Positions 12,701 through 21,398 of a DNA stretch of 64,000 bases are shown in pieces. The DNA is taken from the NCBI GenBank assembly GCA_034387635.1, contig JAOANU010000007.1, forward strand, positions 62,001-126,000. The letters are read 5' to 3'. The stretch is from Rhodosporidiobolus odoratus. Its lineage: Eukaryota > Basidiomycota > Microbotryomycetes > Sporidiobolales > Sporidiobolaceae. Every line of letters begins with the position of its first letter. Position 1 is the first letter of the stretch. Below the pieces are notes generated by a model, which saw nothing but the letters and a program-made list of their open reading frames with translations, did not search any database and was not told where the DNA came from. The position numbers were made by a program, and so were the translations under genes.

Positions 12701-12843
12701 CGCCTCGGTGATCCATACGAGTTGAAGGTGGACGCGGGAGATGAAGGTCGTTGAGGGATCTGGGGTACGGCGAGAGAAGGGGAGGAAGCGGCGGGCTGAG
12801 TCGGATCGGGTGTGGGTGTACCGATAGGTCGTGGTAAAGCCAT
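9740..12843 (-). CDS. AVT3/AVT4-type vacuolar amino-acid transporter (AAAP family)
   Basis: A long hydrophilic N-terminus (first ~380 residues, Pro/Ser/Ala-rich, beginning MALPRPIGTPTPDPTQ) precedes the first membrane segment in VTQAVMMLLKSFVGTGVLFLG, the hallmark of AAAP transporters. Following exons give further membrane segments: ISLYSFLLLVECR, YMRWSILSSIVLSQIGFVSAY, VSIPLLIAAQLVIFL, TAVFAFEGIGLIIPVQEAM (conserved), VMFLFAGGGVLSYLTFGEDI, and IIDISLMIFGVLCAIYTTSQT. The last short exon ends GRCPIHI at 9740. Long N-termini are typical of Avt3/Avt4, which export amino acids from the vacuole. At least seven introns interrupt the membrane domain. The adjacent gene to the right is also an amino-acid carrier of a different family, transcribed in the same direction. 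Confidence 0.85.
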
Positions 12844-14097
12844 CCCAGACGCTTCAAGCTATCACTGGCTGACAGTGGGGGACGAGGAGAAAGGTCGGCT
12901 CCTCGATTCATGACGTCCTGACTGCACACTCTCTTCGAGCGGAGATGCTCGTGCAGCCAAGCGGACCCTAAGAAAACATCTCTAGTACACCCGTCGCAGT
13001 CGCGCCAAGTCCCCCAACTCTGTTTCGCCGGCGCCCTCGTCGAGCCGCCGTTCTGCGATGTGGCCGCCTCTACGCCCTCCTTCGGGCCTGTTCGCTCTTT
13101 GCAGCTTATGCCTCTCTTCACTCGATGTAGGTACACCGGTACTCCCTTCCTGCTCACCTATCCCCAGCATCCTTCAGTAGCCGGCCGACGAGCGCATCGC
13201 TAGAGTGTCTTCGGCAGCCTCTTCGACAGTTTTCTTGCCTTTTCCGACTGAATACTTGTTGCTCGCAGTCGAAATCCAGCGTGGTGGCAGCAACGCTGGG
13301 ACGCCGCTGACCAAGAGGCTCTAGCTCATACTACACACATACGAAGCTGCTTCACTCGACGACCTACGCAGCTTTTCAACCGGAGCCGCAAGAAACAAAC
13401 TTTCCGATTCTTTCCTTCGACGTGACGGCTCATCGTGTCTTCCCCCTCTCTACGCCCTCTCGGCCCAGCCGAGCCTTGGTTACCGGCTTCGCATGCATTA
13501 GCGGGACTCTGCACAGGCGGTATGGGTCGTACAACCATCTGCCTCCCTGATCAACTTTTGTTGACCGTTTCAAATCGGTTGTCTGTTTGCCACAAGTCTG
13601 CTCCTATGATGCGCACCGTTTAGCCTCATACAGACCCTCTGGATCCAGCGCTATACCCAGCAGAGAAACTTCCAGCCTGTACACTTCATTTTCTCTTTCG
13701 TCTTCTCCCTGCTCTCCGTCTCCGTCTCTCTCTACCCAGTGCTAGCGCCTTTGAAGGCTCTCGTAGCTTTCGTAGCGGCTTTGGGCTATCGTTAATGTCA
13801 GCTAGCATATATGTTGCGGGGCGCGTTTTGCATACTCGATCTTGGAGTCGTGCGGCTTCGCCGTTGTACCACAAGCTGGCGGCAAACGCAACTAGCTCGT
13901 CGTTACGCGAAGACGAAGGGTCGGCAGTATGCGGCGCCACATGCTGAGCAGCATGGGAGAGACCGACCCGCAAAACTTTCGGGATTGCCGCTTCCTACGC
14001 CGCTGCGCTCAATAATCTCGGCTCTGGCAGAACGGGCAATGCGCGGCGAGGAAAGTATACCAACGCGAATCCACATTAAACAGATTGTAGACCGCTT
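12844..14097. other. Long intergenic region upstream of the AVT-like transporter
   Basis: About 1.25 kb with no supported gene. Open frames on both strands (12675-13157, 13435-13623, 13686-14101) have no recognisable domains and appear random. It is likely the promoter and 5' leader of the AVT-like gene plus the 3' flank of the YAT-like permease. Confidence 0.4.
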
Positions 14098-16977
14098 CTA
14101 AGAATTTCTACCCGACCACGATGACCTGCAAGTATACGCCGACTCTGTTTTTCCGTCTCTACAGAGAAACAGAACTGTCAATTGAAAGAACCCGAGCGTG
14201 GCAAAACAGGGCAGGAGGAACGCACAGAAAAGCCAGTCAATGAATTTGCCCCATGCAGTAGTCGGCTCCTTAGGCTGGGGTAGCTTGCTCGAGTCGACAC
14301 GGCCGGAATAGAAGTCCATGTCGCGGGCACGAACGAACCGAGGTCGCTTGATGAGCTGCCAGAGGAGAATAGGGACAATGAAGAGAACGATGCCGATGTA
14401 GCTTGCGATCTGTGTGCGCGGGAAAGGGGGTCAGTACTGCCGAAGGAAGAAACGGCGAGTGGAGGAGAGACAGAACGCACGAAGTCATTGGCGTTCCATC
14501 GGCCTTTCAAGAAGACAGAGAAACCGGAAACGAGGGTGACGATGACGGAGCCGACAAAGCCGATCCATGCGGTGTACGGCTGGAAAGGTGACTTCCACGG
14601 GAAAGTGTCGCGGGAGATGCCTTGAACCTTGAGACCGCGGTAGAAGCGAATGTAGACGAAGCAAAGGGTTGCCCAAGCGATGAGACCGGCAACAGTAGAA
14701 AGGTTCTGAATCCAGGCAACTGTTTACAGAGCAGGGTGAGTCCCGAGAAAAGGCGAGAAGCGGAAGGCAGAACGTACAAGCTTGCGAAGGTCCGCCAGAG
14801 CCGAGCGAGAGGTATGCCAGCGGTCCAAACGCAAAGGCGAGCAGGACGGCCGGAACGGGCACACCGCGCTTGGTAGCCCAACCGAATATAGCGGGAAGCT
14901 GCTTGTCGGTGGTCATGGCGACAATCATACTGCGAGAAGGCAGGAAAGCGTCAGCTGCGGTCTGGCTAATCGAAAGCAAGGAACTCACCGACTTCCGACC
15001 CAGCAGTACGAGTTACCGGCGGACCATGCGGAGACCAGGATGCAGGCCTGTATGAGCAGAACATGCGAGAGGTTAGTTCTGAGAAGCTTGCCAGAGGGTC
15101 GAGAGAGTGCGCGTACGTTGACGAAGTGGTCAAGGCCCGAGATACCCGCTGCCTTGATCGCGACGACCCAAGGCGAGGAGTTGGCATTCCCGGATCCGCT
15201 GACCAGGTTGGAGTTTTGCGGCGAGACGATCAAGGAAATAACTAGAGCGCCCAAAACATAGAAGAAAGCAATACGGCTAGAGGCAGATTAATGATCAGTA
15301 TGAGTCTGCAACAAACCGTGAAAGCCGTGTAAGCGGTCGAAAGAGGAGGATTGAACGCACTAGGTGACACGCTTCGCAGACTTCGGGATGGACTTGTGAG
15401 GGTTGGCAGCTTCACCTGCGGCAATGACAACCGTCTCGACACCGATAAAGCTGAATGCGGCGTTGACAAACGCAGCCACGAAACCAGCGAAGCCGCCTAC
15501 AATACATGAGGAACGAGCATCAGCAGCTGGGAGAAAGTAGGACTAGGCGGAGGGGGGAAACAACCGAGCAGGCAGAGCAGAGAGAGAGGGCGAATTGAGA
15601 AGGAGGAGCAGGAAAGGAGGGAGAACCTACCGGTGGGCTGGGGAATGCCATTGTAGTTGACGAAAGCGCCGCCATTGTGCCAGTAGCGGAAGCCAATGGT
15701 CTCACCGTTGGGACCGCCGCCCGAAGCTATAAAGCAGAATGAAAGAATCAGATAAAGCCACGCAGGTAAGCCGAAGGAGACCAGCGTACTGATGACAATA
15801 CCGGTGATCAAGACCACAGTAAAGCAGAGAATTTTAACTAAAGCCGAGAAAACCTCGGCTTCGCCAAAGCTGTGCAGGAGAAGGTCAGTGATGCACGAGC
15901 AAGCGATGTAAGCAGATGAAAACGTACAATCGAACCGGCATCAGGTTAATCAAGAGAATGAGGGCCAGACCCACAGAGATGACCACTGCTGGCGAAATGT
16001 CCGTCCAATAGGACTGTGCAAGAGTTGAGATCAGCGTAGGGTCGGAGAAGGGAGAGAGGGGAGAACGCACCACAATGATAGCAGCAGCAGAGACCTCCGA
16101 AGCAATAGCGATAGTGTAGCTGTAAAGAGAGCGGCAATGGTCAAGAAGGTTCATAGAAGGCGAAGGGCGGCTCTGCGCACCAGTAGCCTGCACATGAAAA
16201 GGGTCAGTATGACCGCAGCAGACGTGCATAGCGAGGCAATGAAGCGTACCGTAGGAGATGGCCAAACTGAAGCCTACACTCGGCGAAATGAAACGCGATG
16301 CCCAATGCGGGAAAGAACCAGCGGTAGGGATCTACGGGAAAAAAGGTGAGGAAAGGACGAGGAAGGATGAGGCAGACTATGCGTACCAATGTTGCAAGCT
16401 CACTGATGCTCTGCATCACGCACCACAAGATGCCTCCAATGATACAATAGGCACTGTATTTAAAGAGAGTGGTCAGAAAATGCATGAGCATGCCTGAGAA
16501 GGTCGGAAAATGCAGAAGAGGCTCACAGCAACAATCCTGCGGGTCCAGCCTTCGCATACGCTGAACCAGCACCAATGAACAGACCGGTGCCGATACCGCC
16601 AGAGAAACCGATCTGCGAGAAGGGACGGGCAAAGAATTAGTTTTCCTCATCGATCGCTGCTCTCGCCGTGCTGCTCCTGCCGATTGAACTCTCCCGCCGT
16701 ACGAAGCGCCTATGCCGCCGACTCCGCAATCTAGGGAAGGGGGATGAAGAGGACGCACGAAGGTAATATGCCGAGCGGTGAGCCCTCGCTGAGTCTTTCC
16801 AGCGCCGCCTGGTCCTAGCCCTTCATGGCTCAAGCTCTGCTCTGGCGACTTCTCCAAGTCGTAGCTGGAGGCTTTGCCGTCGGTGGGAAAGTGTACTGGT
16901 GCAGGAGGGACAGCTGCGGTGTAGAGAGAATCGGGAACGGTGTCGGGTGCGCCGGTCGAGGCGGTTGCGCCGGTCAT
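14098..16977 (-). CDS. Amino-acid permease of the fungal YAT family (APC superfamily)
   Basis: Plasma-membrane amino-acid/proton symporter by family knowledge. The start MTGATASTGAPDTVPDS leads into a cytosolic N-terminus and then KTQRGLTARHITF, joined across an intron to IGFSGGIGTGLFIGAGSAY, the conserved first half-helix of these permeases. Further blocks: GGILWCVMQSISELATL, VPTAGSFPHWASRF with SPSVGFSLAI, YTIAIASEVSAAAIIV, AFSFIGVETVVIAAGEAANP with KSIPKSAKRVTY, NSYCWVGSR, DKQLPAIFGWATKRGVPVPA and the C-terminal FYRGLKVQGISRDTFPWKSP. All are canonical YAT positions. Ten or more short introns. The ATG at 16977 is the first in frame. The stop at 14098 follows a final membrane segment (LFCAFLLPCFATLGFFQ). 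About 590 residues. The substrate cannot be predicted from sequence alone. Confidence 0.9.
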
Positions 16978-17516
16978 GCTTCTGGTGCAATCGAGCAAGC
17001 GGCTGAGTGCAGAGAGGATGGCTCGGCCGTGTAGGAAGCGGAAGCAAGCGGCAGACGGGCGAGCAGAAAAAAACCTGCATGGCAAGCACGCCTTGATCCG
17101 AAGGCGTAACTCGGTCTAGAAATGGCAAAAAGCCGGGTGCGGGGTCGCTCAGCACGACGAAGCGCGTGTCTGTGGTGGCGTCCGGCGCCAGCGTCGCGGG
17201 AAAGGCGGCATCTGACTCGTGGTCAGCTCATGGGCGGGCTGCCGGGGCTGGCGGGCTGTACATTGTACGTTGTGTGAGCGGGTGCCGCGAAGTGCGCAAC
17301 TCTGGCGTGCGAAAACGCTCACGTCCCTGATCCTCAGTGCGGAGTCCGCGGAGAGAGGGCAGGAGAAAGCGGAGAAAGTGGCGCGACGGAGGGCAAGCAA
17401 ACAGACGGTGTTCGGTAATTTGCGGCTTCGGTAAGAGGGGCTACTTTGCGTCCCGCGAAAAGCAGCAGATGGCGCAGGTCATGTAAAAAGGTGCCCAAGG
17501 CCGAAAAAAAAGCAAC
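16978..17516. promoter_or_regulatory. Upstream region of the YAT permease
   Basis: No gene is supported between the permease start and the tRNA-Ser gene. The region probably contains the permease promoter. I did not identify a nitrogen-regulation (GATA cluster) element with confidence. Confidence 0.35.
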
Positions 17517-17618
17517 CGACCAGAGCAGGATTTGAACCTGCGCAGGCAAAGCCTAACAGATACAGAGGCATTTACTACGCATTCTAGTCTGTCCCCTTAA
17601 CCACTCGGGCATCTGGCC
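17517..17618 (-). tRNA. tRNA-Ser(AGA) with a 20-base intron, copy 1
   Basis: Read on the minus strand, the acceptor stem GGCCAGA pairs with TCTGGTC (one G-T pair), followed by discriminator G, as in serine tRNAs. The D arm is CCCGAGTGGTTAAGGGG, the anticodon loop CTAGAA with anticodon AGA, stem ACAGA/TCTGT. A long variable arm (TAGGCTTTGCCT) marks a type II tRNA, and the T arm is GCAGG-TTCAAAT-CCTGC. The intron lies at the canonical 37/38 position (17562-17581). A T-run on the coding strand just past the 3' end (17502-17511 region) is the Pol III terminator. A near-identical copy lies at 21187-21288. Confidence 0.95.
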
Positions 17619-18084
17619 TTTGATGTTAGCGCTCTGTAGCTACTGCACAGCAGCTGCACGAACGCGCTTGGTGTGAAGCAAGTGTGAAAATTGCAGAAGG
17701 CCATTCATGCTTGTTTGTCAGGCAAAATACCCCACTTTGGCTCGGAGTACTGTATGGGTAGCCGTACTGCACAGCTTTGAGGCAGCGCAGCGGTACCGAG
17801 CCATGATTTGCTTTCCAGCTGGCTTTTCTAGCTTTTCTCGGCCGCGGCCTCCGCGACTGTTGCGCTCATCCTTGACTACACGGCATGTTCAGAATATCTG
17901 CCTGGTATCATCGGAGGCCAAGTTGCTGCAAAGGCTCAGGGACGAAGCACAAGTATTTCGCTTCAAGACACTGTTGCAAGCCACGAATGCCAGCACACCG
18001 GCAACCAGACACTCCGTTTCCCCTCATGCGCGCCCACCAGGCTATGATATGCAGCGCAGCTAATGGCGACCTGTCAGCCAGCCG
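17619..18084. other. Intergenic region between tRNA-Ser and the SET pseudogene
   Basis: No supported gene. An open frame at 17707-18063 (+) has no recognisable domain and lies beyond the 3' end of the SET gene. Confidence 0.35.
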
Positions 18085-19272
18085 CTAGCTGAAGCGAACC
18101 ACACCGCGAAGGAGGGAAAAATTGTGCCGGAGGTCCTGCAGATTTCCAAGGCCGAGGTGAGCATGCTTCCAATGCCAGCGGCAGCACTTGTGAGGATGAC
18201 AGAAGAAAGCGTACCCATGACCCAAAAGCTCCTTTGTCAAGCCCCCAAGATCCCTGTACACACCCTTTGCACCTGAGAGTACTACGCTCCTTCGGGTTTT
18301 CCACCCCTTGCCTGAGCAAAGTTGCCAACGGGCTGTCCGCTCCATACTCTTCCGCAGCACTGCGCCACCCGGCTTTGCACCACACCCTCGTGGATCCCCA
18401 GTCTTGGTGCCAAGCACATGCTCTGGCCGCCGCGAGGAGAAACTCGTCGCCGTCAAGGAACAGTCCTTCTTCCTTGAGCAAGTCAAGGGCCTCCTGACAG
18501 CTGCGAAGCGTATCCCCAGCCAATCGGGGGCGCAGACCGGGTAGACTGTCCTTGATTGCCGCCAATTCACGCCTGCGAAGGTCACTCTTCTCCTGCTCTT
18601 CCGGTAAAAGACCGCACGCTTTGCAGGAACAGTCAAATGCCCAGCCCCTGCGCAAGCGTTCCCTTTGACCTGCTCTGTCGAGGCCATGAAGATCTCGCCT
18701 GCCAAGTCAAGACGTGCAGAGCTCTGCATGACGAGCGATATCACGGAGAACAAAGACCGGCATTGTCCTTGAAGCGGGATGGCAGGAGGCTTTAACATTC
18801 GGGCGACATGAGTGGTTCAAGCGAGACACATGAAGAACGATGCCAAAGGATGAGTCGGGGGAAGCATTCTGTACGTGGTGAGGGAAAAGGGATTTGTATC
18901 AAAGATGCCCTTTTCGGGTACATTGCAGGTCTCGTCGGTATAGGGGTTTGCGAGTGAGTAAAAGGAGGAAATTATGGACGGGGATGAGGCTGAGAGAGCG
19001 GAAAGCAGGGAGGATGGCGAGGAGACGGTCAAGTGGGGCTTTTCGCAAAGGATCTGTTCGCCACGCTGGAGATTGCGAGCGGCAAAGAGACTGTTCTGCC
19101 GTCCAGCCGAGCTGACAAGGTACAGGTCTGCGGTCGAGAAGCGGGGTTGGGATCTGGGATGTCCGGATTGAACGGAGGTGCGAGGGGGGGAAAGGGCGCT
19201 TGAGGAGGAAAAGATGGGCGAGGAGACGCTTGAGGGCTTATCGCCCTTTTTCGGTGCACTCGAGGTGAACAT
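18085..19272 (-). pseudogene. SET/SMYD-like protein methyltransferase, apparently frameshifted and interrupted
   Basis: The N-terminal exon (start 19272) gives LYLVSSAGRQNSLFAARNL and QRGEQILCEKPHLTV, the opening of a SET domain. The core motif VSRLNHSCRPNVKASCHP is present at about 18755-18800, but in a frame shifted from the upstream exon. The shift falls near a C-run at about 18863; one extra C would join RMLPP to DSSFGIVLH. Downstream in the core frame an in-frame TGA interrupts the strand after ELCTS (about 18710). The cysteine-rich post-SET segment (RRGWAFDCSCKACGLL) and an intact helical C-terminal domain then follow. No intron with usable signals removes both lesions. The C-terminal region ends after a spliced final exon at 18085. 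Known relatives methylate lysines on proteins. The two breaks suggest a decaying gene, or assembly errors. Confidence 0.6.
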
Positions 19273-19719
19273 GGGGCCGTAAAGTCTCAGTAAGCGCCGG
19301 ATGCTTCGCGAGGGATAGAGGGAGATCGAGAGAAAAGCTCACCGTTGCCTCTCGCCGCGATTCTGGCTAATCAGGCGATATGTGCGCTACTAGTGGAGCG
19401 TGTCCCGCAGTCAACAAAGTCGTTGAGCTACCCTGATTCGATTGCGGCGCCGTCGCCCTCGCTGACGTTCCGTTAATGGAATACGAGGTGAATATGGGGC
19501 AAAAGTCGAAGGCGGTCCTGAAAGCAGCAGAGGACAGCCAGAGGGACGCGGCAGCCCTCGCAGTGCCGATGAGAGGTATTGCAAGCCCAGCGAGGACAGG
19601 CGACGGCGCGAGGGATACAGCAGAGTAATAGGAGCGATTTTTCTGTTTTCTTGGCGTTTTCGGCGGCGTCCGGAAATCACGTTTCCTCACTTGGAATGCT
19701 ACAACCAACACACTTCTAG

Positions 19720-19883
19720 TGACGGTGAGCGACACCCTGGATGTGCTAGATCAGCTCGATATCACCGTTGGCGAGGAGAGCCCGTATAGTGCTGTATCGG
19801 CACATGTGCTGCGAGCCTTTCTCAAACGCGAAGATTTCACCGCTGCGAACCGAGTCCTGATCAGCCGGGCAGCAGATTCATAG
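19720..19883 (+). other. Orphan coding-like exon, plus strand
   Basis: An acceptor-like site (CACTTCTAG ending at 19719) opens a frame reading TVSDTLDVLDQLDITVGEES and then SAVSAHVLRAFLKREDFTAA to a stop at 19883, 19 bases short of the convergent SLD5 stop. Composition and helical periodicity look like real protein, but there is no family match and no secure upstream exon; an ATG-led 50-codon frame starts near 19476. It may be the last exon of a small gene or a remnant. Confidence 0.3.
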
Positions 19884-19902
19884 AAGAGGGGACATGGCTC
19901 AC

Positions 19903-20966
19903 TCAGGTAGGACTATCGGCGGGCAGTCTTTTCGTGCTCGGAAGAAGACTGGTTTGGAGAAATCTGGACTCGAGACTGCAGGCGGACCATCAGCGTCAAT
20001 GTGATGCAGACCTGCATGAGAAAAACCAAGCTTACCGGGCGGCGGATTTCGAGTGACCTGCTCGGGCATAGCGTCCATTGCGGCGGCATCGTGATAGGCT
20101 TTGACAAGGCGGACAAAACTGCTCGCGCAAGGGTTAGCTGCGAGTATAGATAGAGGGAGGAACTGAGCCTACCCCTCAGCATGCGCGACCTCATTCGGGT
20201 ACAACCGCTGATGCAGGTCCGGTTGCTGTAGGTAATAGTCGGCATATTGTTCGAGCTGGAAAGGAGAAAAGGTCAGCGGACGGCGGCAGGTCGTGGCCAG
20301 GTAGAAGGAAGTAGGCTCACCTTCCATATCCGTTCCCTTGTGTACATCTTTAACACATGTGCCGCACGCATGTTCTCCGTAGCCACTATGCTTGCCGCAA
20401 CATAGAAAGAATCGTCCTGATCCGACGTCGAATTTGCCTTTCGCACCATATCTTTCTGCGTGGGGAGACAGAGATCAGCGGTCAGACACAGGCCTGTTGC
20501 GTGTCGTAGGAATGAAAAGGAACGAGCGGCGCACTCGCTCCGCCAGCCTCTTCACGATCCGCTCAACAAGCTCCGCAGGGTAGTTCAGCAGTTCTGGCGC
20601 ACCCATCTCGTTCTGCCACGCACGCAGAAGCTTCTGCACATTCCTACTCTTGTCTCCCCGCACGCCTTCACCGAGAATATCGTCTAAAGATGGGCTGTCC
20701 CCCCTCGTGCTCTCGTACGCTCGTATTGAATTCCCCGCCGCCGCGCCGGTGACAGATGATACACGCCCACCAGGTCTGCTGCCTGAGCCCGACAAGCCGT
20801 CCTGCTGGCCCGCAGATGGCCATCGTCGCTGAGGAGAAACGGAGGCGGCATAGTTGGAGGAGAGCGAGTCGTCGGCTTGTACGGCTCCGGTGGTAGTGCT
20901 GGTCTGGTAAGACTCTTGCGCGTCGTCATCGTCGTCGTCGAAGAACCCTCCGCGAGCTTTACTCAT
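19903..20966 (-). CDS. SLD5: GINS complex subunit Sld5
   Basis: Part of the GINS tetramer that joins Cdc45 and Mcm2-7 in the replicative CMG helicase (known). The start at 20966 opens an acidic tail (FFDDDDDDAQESYQ). The family signature follows: PSLDDILGEGVRGDKSRNVQ, then KLLRAWQNEMGAPELLNYPA and ELVERIVKRL. After an intron (donor at 20534, acceptor before 20455) come MYTRERIWKLEQYAEYYLQQ and LYPNEVAHAEG. The last exon ends KPVFFRARKDCPPIVLPE, matching the conserved Sld5 C-terminal beta domain. About 270 residues in four exons. A second GINS subunit, PSF1, lies about 11 kb to the right. Confidence 0.9.
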
Positions 20967-21186
20967 AGTCTGAAGCCTGGAAAATGTGGAAGACGAGCGA
21001 GAGAAGCGTCGCGGCGCGTTGCAACGTTGATGTCAGAACAGCGAGAAGTGATTCGAACCACCGGGACCGACAAAAGCAGCCACTGCTCTGACGAATGGCG
21101 CATAAGCGCCCTACATCGCGAGATATCGGGCCGGAAAGCAGCCAAAATTCAAGCGAAGCTGCGTGTTCCGCCGGGGAAAAAGTGAC

Positions 21187-21288
21187 CGACCAGAGCAGGA
21201 TTTGAACCTGCGCAGGCAAAGCCTAACAGATACAGAGGCGGTTACTACGCATTCTAGTCTGTCCCCTTAACCACTCGGGCATCTGGCC
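21187..21288 (-). tRNA. tRNA-Ser(AGA) with a 20-base intron, copy 2
   Basis: Same fold, anticodon and mature sequence as the copy at 17517-17618. The intron (21232-21251) differs from copy 1 at two adjacent bases (cgg versus cat context on the plus strand), and the immediate 5' flank is also nearly conserved. A short T-run on the coding strand after the 3' end (GTCACTTTTTCC) fits a Pol III terminator. It sits in the 432-base space between divergent SLD5 and the S9 peptidase gene. Confidence 0.95.
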
Positions 21289-21398
21289 TTCGATGTTACC
21301 ACGCCCATTGCCTACAAATCTATAATTTTGCCGGCTGCGGTCGACTTTCTGATCGGGACCCACGAGGTGGAGCTGCTTTTGTCCCTACCACCCAGTAC

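Noticed and set aside
12675..14101. Several open frames upstream of the AVT-like gene
   Set aside because: No recognisable content and no splice links to the transporter.
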